Source: Boothiomyces macroporosus
Taxonomy: Eukaryota > Chytridiomycota > Chytridiomycetes > Rhizophydiales > Terramycetaceae
DNA: 64,000 nt
NCBI GenBank assembly: GCA_027604185.1
Contig: JADGKB010000055.1
Location: forward strand, 1-64,000
Reading direction: 5' to 3'
The notes beneath the pieces are model-generated. The model searched no databases, was not told the DNA's origin, and saw nothing but the letters and a program-made list of their open reading frames with translations. Numbering within the stretch: the first letter of the stretch is position 1; each line of letters opens with the position of its first letter. The position numbers were made by a program, and so were the translations under genes. Shown piece after piece: positions 42,116 to 52,573 of this stretch.

Positions 42116-43825
42116 ATGTCTGACACGGTATCAGAGAAACGAACTGATTCACAATTAAATGATTCTGGAAACAAATTGAAAATCTCTGCAGACACAATAA
42201 TAGAAACAGATATTTCGAAACTGGAAAAGGGCGACAATTGCGAATCCAAAGAGAAGGATTTAGATCACTTTCATTCAGAAGAAACTATTGAATCAAGTAT
42301 TGAGCCTTCAAAATCTCAATTCTTGATTGTATTCATTGGGCTTTTTTTGATTGTATTTATGGCTGCATTAGATAGCAACATTATTGCGATTGCAATTCCA
42401 TCGATTTCAAAAGAATTTCAATCTCTATCTGAAGTGCCTTGGCTATTTACGGGGTTCCTCGTTGGTAACACTGCATTTGTTCCCTCGTATGGTAAATTGG
42501 CAGATATATTTGGGAGAAAAGCCATGGTAATAACAGCAGTTACAATATTCGAATTGGGCTCTTTACTCTGTGGATTTGCAGTGAATATGAAGATGTTGAT
42601 TTTCGCACGAACCTTACAAGGTGTTGGTGGAGGAGGTGTTGTATCTCTTTCGCTTATCGTTATTTCAGATATGGTGAGCGTACAGGAGCGCCCTAAATAT
42701 CAATCTATCATTAGTGCTGCATTTGGAGTAGCTACAATCGTTGGACCATTGGTTGGAGGTATAATTACAGAAACACTCACATGGAGATGGAACTTTTTCT
42801 TGAATCTTCCTTTTGGATTAATTGCGGCAGTTGTATGTTTGTTGTTCATGAACTTGAGGGAGTTGGATAGAAGATCCTGGAGGGTAAAACTGGTACGAGT
42901 GGACTTTTTAGGTACTTTTTTGCTAGTATCTGGCGTTGTTATGCTTCTAATTCCGGTGCAAGGGGGAGGAACTCAATTTGCTTGGGATTCTCCAACAGTA
43001 ATTACAATGCTGTCAATATCTGGAGTTTTATTAATATTGTTTGTTTATTCTCAATGGAAATGGGCATTTGAACCATTGATACCACTTCGACTTTTCTCAA
43101 ACAGACACACTGCCGCACCGTTTGTATCTACATTTTTCTTTGGAATGACAGTTACTCCTCCAATGTTTTACACACCGCTTTATTTTCAAATAATTCTAAA
43201 TCATGACCCATTGGCAGCGGGAGAAGACACCTTACCGCTATTGCTTTCTACAATAGTCTGTGTTATTTTTTCAGGAATGTTTATTGCCAAAACGGGGTAC
43301 TACTTGCCGCTCTTGCTATTTGGAAGCGCTACTGCAGGTGTCGGAATGTTTTTACTCTCAACCATGGATGAGTACTCATTGGTATGGCAGCGTATAGTAT
43401 ATTTGATTATTTCAGGTTCTGGGATGGGGCTTTGCATTCAGACAATATTAATAGCTTGTCAGCTGTCTGTAGAGGAAAAGGACTTGTCTATCGTTACGGC
43501 ACTCAAATCATTCTGGCAAACAATTGGAAGCGTGTTTGGACTGGCAATAGTATCAACGTATTTTAATAATATGTTGGGCAGTAATATTAGAGACGTACTT
43601 ATTGAGCAGAATTGGAACGGCTCGATACAAACACTTGTCGACACAATTTCAAGCAATCCTCTAGCGATCAGGTCCAGCAATATTCCCTCAGAATTAGTAG
43701 CCCCTCTAGTTCATGCTGTTGTTTTAGCTTTTCAAAAGACGTTTCTCATCTGTATTCCGTTTGCCGGGTTAACCTTTATCTCTGCCCTATTCTGTAATTG
43801 GAAGCCGATGGAAATGAAACGTTAG
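42116..43825 (+). CDS. MFS drug:H+ antiporter, DHA2 family (14 TM), copy 2
   Basis: 569 aa, no intron. Same architecture as its neighbours: acidic N-terminus, AALDSNIIAIAIPSI in TM1, KLADIFGRKAMVI (motif A), ARTLQGVGGGG, and TIVGPLVGGIITETLTWRWNFFLNLPFG (motif C region). TM1 has DSN where copies 1 and 3 have DQT, and the VP(V/I)GE tail is absent, so it is the most divergent of the three. A different substrate is plausible. The 290 bases upstream, shared with the divergent photolyase-related gene, may hold a bidirectional promoter. Confidence 0.88.
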   Translation: MSDTVSEKRTDSQLNDSGNKLKISADTIIETDISKLEKGDNCESKEKDLDHFHSEETIESSIEPSKSQFLIVFIGLFLIVFMAALDSNIIAIAIPSISKEFQSLSEVPWLFTGFLVGNTAFVPSYGKLADIFGRKAMVITAVTIFELGSLLCGFAVNMKMLIFARTLQGVGGGGVVSLSLIVISDMVSVQERPKYQSIISAAFGVATIVGPLVGGIITETLTWRWNFFLNLPFGLIAAVVCLLFMNLRELDRRSWRVKLVRVDFLGTFLLVSGVVMLLIPVQGGGTQFAWDSPTVITMLSISGVLLILFVYSQWKWAFEPLIPLRLFSNRHTAAPFVSTFFFGMTVTPPMFYTPLYFQIILNHDPLAAGEDTLPLLLSTIVCVIFSGMFIAKTGYYLPLLLFGSATAGVGMFLLSTMDEYSLVWQRIVYLIISGSGMGLCIQTILIACQLSVEEKDLSIVTALKSFWQTIGSVFGLAIVSTYFNNMLGSNIRDVLIEQNWNGSIQTLVDTISSNPLAIRSSNIPSELVAPLVHAVVLAFQKTFLICIPFAGLTFISALFCNWKPMEMKR

Positions 43826-44007
43826 CAAACTACCAGCGATAAAATAAATGTAAATCTATGCCATTGCCCTTGATGCAATTACTTTGGTATCCAGCACTTT
43901 TGATATAGGCTCTAATTACATTGCTACCATGTAGATTTATTTCGTCATTCCGATGGTGGTGTATGGTTTTGAGCTGACGTAACATTCTCATAGTTTGTGC
44001 AATATCA

Positions 44008-45751
44008 ATGTCTGGAATAGATTCAAAACCTAGTCAAGACGAACCCACCAATACAGACGTAATTAAAGAAAGTAAGATTGCAATCGAAGATGGAGAAGAG
44101 ACGAATGGCAATCCCAAACTCAGCAAGCTCGAATTCACGCTAATATTCGTTGGACTATTCTTGGCCGGTGAGTATTCATTGACACAGTATTCTTGGCATC
44201 TCTGGACCAAACGATTGTTGGTATTGCGATACCAGCCATCTCGAAAGAATTCAATGCCTTGTCAGAGATCTCTTGGCTTGGGACAGCATTCTTGCTGACA
44301 AACACAGCATTTATACCGTCTTATGCGAAATTTGCGGAAATATTTGGGCGCAAGGCAATGATCCTTATTGCTATTTCCATTTTCGAAGTGGGTTCCATTG
44401 TATGTGGTGCAGCAGGTGACATGACTAGTAACTCGAAAATTAACCATAGCGCTAATCATTGGTAGAGCTATTGCGGGCCTAGGTACTCAGTCTATTAATC
44501 CCAGGTGGTGGTGGCATCTTTTCATTGACAATGATTATCATTTCGGACATTGTACCTCTTCATGACAGACCGAAATACCAGGGTAACTGGTTTTAATATA
44601 AAGGGATTATTGGTGCAGGATTTGGTATGTCGAGTGTAGCAGGACCGCTTCTTGGTGGATTCCTGACGGACAATATTTCTTGGAGGTGGAATTTCTACAT
44701 TAATGTTCCAATTGGTGCGTTTGCGATTATAGTGTGCTATTTTGTGCTTAAACTAAAAGAAGCTGATCAAAGCGATTTCCGCCAAAAGTTAAAGCGCATC
44801 GATTTCCTTGGCACATTCTTCTTAATCTTGTCGATCGTGTTTCTCCTGATTCCGATTGAAGGTGGAGGCACCCAATTTGCATGGAGCTCTAGCACAGTAA
44901 TAACTTTGCTGTGCTTATCCGGTCCGTGCATTATTCTCTTTGTCTACTCGCAATGGAAATGGGCAAATGAACCAATTGTTCCACTTCGAATCTTCAAAAG
45001 CAGATTTATTGTAGCACCTTTAGCCTCAACTTTCTTTCTAGGAATGTGCATGATTCCACTGACGTACTACACGTCATTATACTTTCAAATTGTGTTGAAC
45101 CATAGTGCGGAGCAATCAGGAATAGATACGATACCATTAGTTATGGGGTTGGTTGCATTTGTGATACTTTCCGGTCTATTTGCAAGTAAAACTGGTCACT
45201 ATTTCCCATGTATACTCTTGGGTAGTATCATGACAGGATTTGGTGCGTATTTGATGTCTACACTCGATGAAAACTCTCAGACATGGCAAAGAATAGTTTA
45301 CATTTTAGTTCCTGGATTAGGGCTAGGAATGTCTCTTCAAACAGAGTTAATTGCGCTTCAACAAGCGGCTGAGCCTGCAGATCAAGCAGTAATTACTGCA
45401 ATGAAATCATTCTTTCAAACTATTGGTGGTGTTTTTGGACTTGCTATCGCCTCATCTTATTTCAATAACGTGTTGCAAACCAACTTGGAAAATGCTCTTG
45501 CAGGTTATATTTTACCTTCTTATTTGCAACAGTTCCTGGCAATTATATCCAACAACCCGCTATATGTCTGGTCCTCAACCTTTCCACTTCCAAACTTGGT
45601 GAACCCAATTATCCATGCATACGTGAGTGCAATTGGAAGTATGTATTTCATTTGCCTGCCTTTTGCTGCTGGAATGCTCTTCTGTACACTCTTTATAAAT
45701 ACAAAACCTTTGAAAGCCGCAGAAAGAAAAGTTGTGCCAATAGGTGAATAA
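44008..45751 (+). CDS. MFS drug:H+ antiporter, DHA2 family (14 TM), copy 3, intron-rich
   Basis: Exons 44008-44167, 44188-44427, 44450-44482, 44505-44582 and 44604-45751; introns of 20, 22, 22 and 21 nt; 552 aa. Exon 3 is 33 nt. Splicing rebuilds VFLASLDQTIVGIAIPAI (TM1), KFAEIFGRKAMIL (motif A, Asp to Glu), GRAIAGLGGGGIF and RPKYQGIIGAGFGMSSVAGPLLGG, each aligning with copy 1. It ends VPIGE as copy 1 ends VPVGE. The four introns interrupt the N-terminal third only; copies 1 and 2 have none. Without splicing it reads as three broken ORFs and could be mistaken for a pseudogene. Confidence 0.87.
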
Positions 45752-45782
45752 ATAGAAGATGACATTTTAATATTGCTTTATT

Positions 45783-47557
45783 CTAAAAAAGAACCAAGAG
45801 AGACGCGAGATATCCAAAGGCATAGGACAAACTGATAGCAGAGCTGGCGGTAGGGTTATTACCTTGTTTTGTGGCAGGACAAGTAATGTTAGCTGTGAAG
45901 GGCGTGAAAGGAGGGAAATCGGATGGTTTGTTGACGAAGGTTGGAACAAATGATTGAGCAGTAGCTAGAAAATCCTGGTTTGTTGAAGGGCAAATATTGG
46001 CATAACTGAAATTCTGGAGTTTAGGAACTGGGATCTTGCTTAGATCTGGAACTTGAGTGCACGCTTTGAAATCTGGCATGGCTGGATAGTATTCTAAAAA
46101 GTTGAGACACATTTCTTCAAAAGTCGAATGCCCACCAAATACCATTGTAGTGTCTTTGCTAGTATCATATGTGCAATTTGTAATAAGCCGATCACCGGGA
46201 AGAATCTTAGCAACGTTGGATGACACGTATTGAGCGGATTGAAAGTTGAAATCGTAATAATTCATGGATGGCCATGGAGTGAGCTCTTTTCCATTTCTGA
46301 TGTGCTTTGTACCCATTGCCTTACCTCTTGTGTGCATGTGCAGCATAGTAGAAATCATAGTCAAACCATTCTCTGGAATAGTATTGGATTGAGTCATGCA
46401 CTTTTCTCCACAGTTTGAAATGACAGAAGGATACTGGCCAGGTGGAAGAAAGATGAATGGAATGTTTGTTCCGAGAACAAAAACCCCAATGTCATTCTTC
46501 CTCAAGTTCTTTGTAATCTTAAAGTGAAAGCCTGAACCATTGTCAATCAACCCCTCTGTTTTTTCTGGATTGGTATAGTGAGTTTCAAAGATGATGTATC
46601 GAGTATTGCCTCCAATAGGTTTACCGGCATCAGATGGATACAGCTTCGTTTTTCCTCCCTGGTGTTAATGATTAGTACCTTTGCCCAAACAGTGTAAAAG
46701 TTTGACTGGCAAGTGTTGTTGAACTTGATGACAGAGTCTGCAGGTGTCTTGCCATAAATGTTGCAAATCGTGGTACTAGGTGTAGTAAACTCTGGCAACA
46801 TGTTTTCGCATTCGTAGGCTACAATATGATGCAGAAATGATCCACCAACTTGGTAATCTTCTTGAACAATATGATGCCTTTCGGGAAAATCCTTGCCAAC
46901 GTCATACATGCTGTAGCAATATGTAGTTTGTTCAGGCAAAATATTCACTTTTGGAGTAATCAAAGAGTAAGTGGTGGTATCTTCCGCAGAAGATGGTGCA
47001 GCAAATTTGTCAAAATACGTCCCACTAAGATCAACCAACGCCTGCCCATTGTCTCCTGGTGCATGCTTTCCAAAGCTATTGCTCGAACCAAACGCATAAA
47101 TGAACCACATTGGAGAGTCGAGTCTAAGCTCCGCATCTTGATTGTCGCAAGAGTCCAAGTTGCGTGAGAATGTAAAAGCGGTGAGTGAATTGGTTTGATA
47201 GCTTGACAAGAGGGTAACATCTTGGGAGGAGTCCAATGACGGATAGTCATATGCGGCAGAGAATCGGTCTTCCAGCACAAACTTGCTGTTTTGAGTGTAT
47301 CCCAGCCAAATGTCAGCACCAATCATTCCACCAGCATCCGAAGTTCCAAGTGCTAACCAGCCAGCTCCGTTTTGTGAAGCAACGCCAAAAGTAACTGAGT
47401 GCTTTCCAGAATCAACAGCCCAGAAAAGCTCGATCGATTTGTTGTTGTTTGTGGTCAATGTTTGGTGGTTTGTAAAAGCATCAGTGGGAAACGGAATCCA
47501 ACTTTCATGTGAAGTAATAGCAGACACGGAAAGTGACAAAAGTGCACAAGCGATCAT
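45783..47557 (-). CDS. Secreted/GPI-anchored DOMON - copper type-II monooxygenase (DBH/PHM-like)
   Basis: Exons 47557-46679 and 46658-45783 (20-nt intron); 584 aa, start at the first true ATG. A signal peptide (MIACALLSLSVSA) precedes a DOMON domain (~25-170; FGVASQNGAGWLALGTSDAGGMIGADIWLGY). The copper type-II ascorbate-dependent monooxygenase pair of domains follows. Copper ligands appear as HHIV and LHHIVAYEC in the first domain and LHMHTRG (H-x-H) in the second. The C-terminus is hydrophobic (AISLSYAFGYLASLLVLF), as for GPI anchoring. Animal members hydroxylate dopamine, tyramine or peptide C-termini. The substrate in fungi is not known to me. Confidence 0.85.
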
Positions 47558-48013
47558 CAATTTAAACCCTATTCTACCTAACTAGTGACGAGGCTGAATT
47601 TATATCAATAGAAGGCCGAACATGTACCTCAATCATTCTAGTTTTGGTATAAGTGTGGCCTAAACCCCTTCGTGCTCGTTTGCAAATTCATCCTACTTTG
47701 GGAAAGTCACAAGCAATCAGGACCTGCTGTAAAGGCTGGCGAGTTGTTGCTGCAGCCAGCTTTCTTTGGGATTCAAATACAGAAGTATTTCATGGAGATA
47801 CTTTTAATAGACGTTTTGTGTCTGAAGCTGGGCCATCATGTGAAATTTCAGAATCCTCACATGTATGGATATCATGGCTTTGACCTTCCTCAACAGGATT
47901 TTTAATTTACCAATTTGGTAACAAACCAACTCTGTTGAATAGCCAATTGAACTCAAAGCTCGATGCTAGAAGTGTATAATTAACAAGCAAAACAAATATA
48001 TTAATAATACATT
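47558..48013. other. Intergenic
   Basis: 456 bases between two minus-strand genes. A TATAAATT-like sequence on the minus strand near 47597-47605 could serve the monooxygenase gene. A short plus-strand frame (47653-47883) has no ATG start or protein features. Confidence 0.45.
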
Positions 48014-50109
48014 TTACAATGCATAAGCAGCAATAGCAACGAAAGCAGCCATGACCTTGAAGGAAGATTCAGCAGAGCTGACAATAGCAGCATCAGTTGT
48101 GGTGGCAGTGGAGTAAGTGGTGTTGGCAATGTTTTCATTGACAGATCCATAAACTGCCTTGACTTGTTCAGCTGCAACTTGATCTTGGACGTAAACTTGA
48201 GGGTTTTGAGCTGGTGGAGCAACTGGAGCAGGAAGGTTATCTTGAGCCTTGCAGTATACAGTTGGAGGAGTGAATGGTACATAAGTCTTGGCAACTGGGT
48301 TGTAGGACATTTTCTTGGTCAAGTCAATGGAGCAATCTTTTCCACCCCATGTTGGTTGACATCTGCATCCATAAGCACCACAGACACCATGGCCAGAGCA
48401 GTCGTTGATACACTTGTGTCCGTTGAAACCACATTGGGTTTGCACCTGAGTGGCATTAGTAACAGTTGGTTGATCGTAGTCGACAGCCATATATTCAGTT
48501 TTCTTGTGGCAAGAAGACATGAAGGTCATCCTGTGGGTTTCAGCAAAGACCAACGAACCACAGGTGGTAGCATCCTTGATACAAGCATCAATGTAAAAGT
48601 TAACATCAAGAAGGGATGAGCATCCTTCAACTTGGAAGATTTCAGTGCAGTGCTTCTTGACATCATCGTTGTAAGCTGGTGGAGCAGGTGGAAGAGTAGT
48701 TTGAACGGCGCTGTTGGTGGTGGTTTGAACAACTTGAGTCAAAGTGGTAGTTTGGACAACAACGGTGGCTGGAATAGTAGTAGTTTGAACAACAGCAGTT
48801 GGTGCAACAGTAGTGGTGGCAGGGACTACAGTGGTTTGCACCAAAGTATTTGTAGTGGCAGCATTGTCCTGGGTTTGAACTGTAGTAGTAGTTTGAACAA
48901 TAGTTGTGGCAGGGATGGTAGTAGTGGCAGCAACGGTAGTAGTTTGGACAACAGTGGTTGCTGGAACAGTGGTAGTTTGAACTTGGACAATAGTAGTAGT
49001 AGTTGGGACCACAACTGGTGCATTGGTAGTTGTTGCAGGGGAAGTGGTAAATGGTGGAGGAACAAATGGTGGCAAAGTGCATGGTGCAGGTGGAACAACA
49101 GTAACAATAGTGTCTGGGATCTTGCAGACAGCATGGATTCCAACAACTGGAGGCTGGGTCTTTTGATACTTGCCCAAGAAGATGTTTTCTTCATCCTTGA
49201 CAATCCAACTTTCTCCAAAGATATCAACCTTGTCGTTTCCAACAACGGTACCGTCACGGCACTTGAGGCCAGTTTCTCCGTGTCTGTTACAGAAACCACC
49301 AACTTCTTCGTAACCAGCAGCCAAGTGAACAGTGTGGTCAATCCACTTGTTCTTGGTGTCGTAGTTTACTTGAAGAGTGATTTTAGAACCACATGGCAAG
49401 GTAATAGTGTGGAAAGAATCAGCGACTGTTGGAGCATCGTACTTGATTCCATCAACGTTTTGGGTGATTTGAGTCAAGATGTGCTTGGACTTGTCTTTGT
49501 CGCGAATGTCAAGGGCGATGATGGAAGAACCATATCTTACAGCAATAGCGTGGTTACAAGTGGCTTTTCCAACGAAATCGCAGTCACCATGGACAGCTTG
49601 GATTTGCAAGTGTTCGTGGTTGATGAGATGGAAGCACCCACCCTTGAGGAAAGTTATAGCAGCACCGTTGAAGCAAGAAAAGTGGGGATCACCAGAAGAT
49701 GTACAGGTTCCAGCAGGAGCAATGGTTCTGTGGCAAGGTAGAGTCTGGTCGTGCTTTTCTTCTTCGATGAATGCTCTGGCATTTATAGTAATATCTACAT
49801 TGGTTCTAGTTTCGAAAACTGGATTAATTATAAAGTACCTTGAGATCCGAAAATGGAAACTTCTCTCCATTGGTCGAATTGTTCTACGTCAATGTCAATA
49901 AAGCAGTCAGAAAATTGCAAACCAGCAGCTTCAAAGTAGACCTTAACTGGCTTGGCTGGTTTTTCCTTGAGACGGCATCTAAACTTGTTGCCCAAGTTTG
50001 AATCTGCCAATTGAATGCTTGGTGGATCAAATTCCAACAAATCACTCAATAACGGAGTAGCAGATGCAAGTGCAAGAAGGGATGCAATAGATAGGAGGTT
50101 ATTGAACAT
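48014..50109 (-). CDS. GPI-type mucin with vWF-D and EGF-like domains (putative adhesin)
   Basis: Exons 50109-49839 and 49818-48014 (20-nt intron); 691 aa. Signal peptide (MFNNLLSIASLLALASA); a beta-rich N-terminal domain across the intron; then a von Willebrand factor D domain (CTSSGDPHFSCFNGAAITFLKGGCFHLI ... CDFVGKATCNHAIAVRYG ... GGFCNRHGETG ... DIFGESWIV). A ~150-residue Thr/Val repeat region follows, then a Cys-rich segment. An EGF-like module (CINDCSGHGVCGAYGCRCQPTWGGKDC) and a hydrophobic C-terminal tail (FKVMAAFVAIAAYAL) typical of GPI signals end the protein. A wall-anchored adhesin or matrix mucin is the likely role. A TATA box lies at 50142-50149. Confidence 0.82.
48690..49050 (-). 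repeat. Thr-rich coding minisatellite in the vWF-D mucin
   Basis: Degenerate tandem units encoding roughly TTTVPATTVVQ / TTTxxATTxVQ, repeated about ten times between the vWF-D domain and the Cys-rich segment. Such units are O-mannosylation stalks and commonly vary in copy number among strains. Confidence 0.75.
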
Positions 50110-50141
50110 TGAAAAACTTGTTGGAAAGCCAATTGGATTTA

Positions 50142-50149
50142 TTTTTATA
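50142..50149 (-). promoter_or_regulatory. TATA box of the vWF-D mucin gene
   Basis: TATAAAAA on the minus strand, first base 40 nt before the ATG at 50109. Confidence 0.5.
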
Positions 50150-51301
50150 CATGGGAGGCTGAAACGGTGTAGTGTCGCCTCACCGAATTCTATTCAGTTG
50201 GAATCAAAGAGCCCGACTTGCGCCTTAATGTTTCGTCTCGGATGGAGCCCATGGGGGTGTATATTGGGTTTTTTCCTAGTTTCACCACATATTGTTTGTG
50301 TTTGAAGACTGTGATACCAGGGAGACTTGGATCTCTTGAGACGTGTGTTCTTGAAAGCAGGTTTTAGAACTTGCGGGTGAGACATTTTGTTTTGACACGC
50401 TTCATTGATTGAAAAATAGGACTATGGTAAATCAAAGTGTGGCGACGTCACAATCAACTAATACCAAATGGCCGCAGCAAGACTAGAATAACCCCTCTGG
50501 AGATGAATCAATATAATTAATATACGCGGGATGTTGTCTTGTTTCTAGCCAACCTCTAGTCAATCTCGTGCATGGTAATAGTGTGCCATTTGCAAGTTCC
50601 CAGGATTATCCCAGGTGGTACCACAATTTACCACAATTTTTATCACTATGACATAATTATAAGGCACCCCAAACTCTAGACAGTCCATCCATTGCCATTT
50701 TACCTTGGGGACAATGCACAACAGACATGCATTGTTCACTGACAGTTGAAACTTTGGACAGGGACTTGCCAATATTCTATTCGCATGGCTAAAACTGATT
50801 ATCAACGGCCGCAAGGACTTGGGATGAGGTGTATAATTGTGAGTCAGTATCTTCGAGTAATAGCCTTTCAGTTCTGGTTGTTTATTGTAAGTGATTATTT
50901 GTTTTGGGAATTTACGACCGTCATCAACAAACACATTCCACTATTGACTAATTCATTAGATAACAGTGATGAAAAGTAAAGTCAGTGCGGTTTATTTGCA
51001 AAAGGTACAGAATATCAATGTTTTTACCAAGCCGATATCATGAAAATTAGGTCAATTAGCTACAGATTTATGAATCCTTGGCATTTGAAAGTGATATAAC
51101 TGGCAGAGAAACGAGGCTCAAGGTTAAAGAAGATGATCAGAATTCATTCTGATTGAGGATATATTGGTTGTAAAAGTAAATTTGGGCTGGGAAGAAGCAA
51201 GTCTAAAATCAACTGCAATATGTTACTGCAGAACCCAAAGAGCTAGGATACAACTTGCCGCTTATCAAATGTGTGAATGTATGCGTTTTCGGGTATGCCT
51301 T

Positions 51302-51312
51302 CGGCAATGCCG
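51302..51312 (+). promoter_or_regulatory. Palindrome CGGCAATGCCG upstream of the DUF2855 gene
   Basis: Perfect 5-bp inverted repeat around one central base, 44-54 bases before the ATG at 51356. It could be a zinc-cluster factor site or chance. Confidence 0.25.
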
Positions 51313-51355
51313 ATATTGGTCAATTTAAAAACCAGGGAAACAGAACGCTCTAAAA

Positions 51356-52452
51356 ATGATTGCCACCACGAGTTTCACCATCAACAAGAATGACATCAAG
51401 GCAACCGCGATCACAAAACACAGTATCTCTGATATTCCTTCCAATGCGATTTTGATTCAAATAGATCGTTTTGGGTTCTCATCAAACAATGTTACCTATG
51501 CGCTGTTTGGAAAGGCAATGCAGTATTTTGACTTTTTTGAAGCAGGAAATGGTTATGCTCACTTGCCCATTTGGGGAGTCGGGACAATAATCAAATCTAA
51601 TAATGATCAATTAAAAGAAGGTGAAAAGGTCTATGGATACTTTCCTACAGCTTCACATATAATACTTGAACCTGTAGGGATTAAAATTGACTCATTTAAA
51701 GTAATCAGAGACCAATTGCCAGCAGATCGCGTAGTTTACAACACCGTAATCCAAATCTAATCTAGTATCACAGAGAAAATGTTGATCCAGAGTATTCAAG
51801 CGAATTTGAAAGCTTGATGCTACTATTCAGACCTTTATGGACCACTTCGTTCTTTTTAAATGATTTTCTTGAAGCTAAATTTGACAATGTCCGATCCATA
51901 GTTATTTCTAGTGCTTCTAGCAAGACCGCGTTCAGTTTGGCATTATTGTTGAAAAAAAGAGGCATCAAAGCAATTGGAATTACCTCTAAACGCAATGAAG
52001 AGTTTGTAAAGCATTTGGGTTTCTACGATAAAGTGGTATGCTATGACCAAATCTCCCAACTAGAAATTGCAGATTGTGTGTACTGTGACTTTGCTGGTGA
52101 TTCGAACTTGAATTCTCAATTGTTTAGTCATTTTGGAGATTGTTTACAGAAACACGTCGTCATTGGGAAAACGCATGTCGAAAGTGGTCCGTCAGGGGAA
52201 AAGAATCCAAGGACTGTATTCTTTTTTGTTCCAGAATGGATACTTAAACGCACTCCAAAGCCAAATGAAAATTTGGTAGAAACCAAAGTCAAGGAATGGA
52301 AGACATTTTTACAGTTCATTCAGCCGTTTGTAGATATAAAGATTAGCACCAATCCGGGTGATTTGCAAGCTGTTTATCTTGAAATGCTAAAAGGAAGCTT
52401 CTCTCCCAGCGATGGCTTTATATTCTCACTAGTAACCAGCTCTCATCTATAA
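51356..52452 (+). CDS. DUF2855 family protein
   Basis: Exons 51356-51745 and 51766-52452 (20-nt intron); 358 aa. Matches the DUF2855 pattern: FGFSSNNVTYALFGKAMQYFDFF, LPIWGVGTI, EGEKVYGYFPTASHIILEP, then LLFRPLWTTSFFLNDFL, VISSASSKTAFSLALLL, GITSKRNEEFVKHLG and VYCDFAGDSNLN. The fold resembles medium-chain reductase/quinone oxidoreductases, but the usual catalytic and NADP motifs are weak and the biochemical role is unknown. The intron sits at the joint between the two halves; splicing gives VYNTYHRENVDPEY. Confidence 0.82.
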
Positions 52453-52573
52453 AATGAATAAACATGAAATCTTGCAGTGACTCATCAGCAGTTTTAGGCT
52501 TGCTGATAAGACTTGAATTCCATCTTCCTTTTTCGGGTGCGGCTTGGTTCCCTATTCGATTTAATTAAAAATT

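Larger units (their letters stand above)
50110..51355. other. Long intergenic region (1.25 kb)
   Basis: Largest gene-free stretch of the window, between two divergent genes. It holds the TATA box of the vWF-D gene, a short palindrome (CGGCAATGCCG) at 51302-51312 and a tandem ACCACAATTT pair near 50620-50640. A 124-codon minus-strand frame (50560-50934) starts with GTG and shows no protein features. Nothing else was recognised. Confidence 0.5.

Noticed and set aside
44008..44603. Third DHA2 copy as a pseudogene with frameshifts
   Set aside because: All four frame breaks coincide with consensus 20-22-nt GT...AG introns whose removal restores alignment to copy 1 without loss of residues.
48126..49741. 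Long plus-strand open frames antisense to the vWF-D mucin
   Set aside because: They mirror the low-complexity Thr/Val repeat and the codon bias of the real gene; composition is Ser/Asn/Gly junk.
50560..50934. 124-codon minus-strand open frame in the long intergenic region
   Set aside because: Starts with GTG, no domain, no splice partner, unusual composition; first ATG leaves only ~36 codons.
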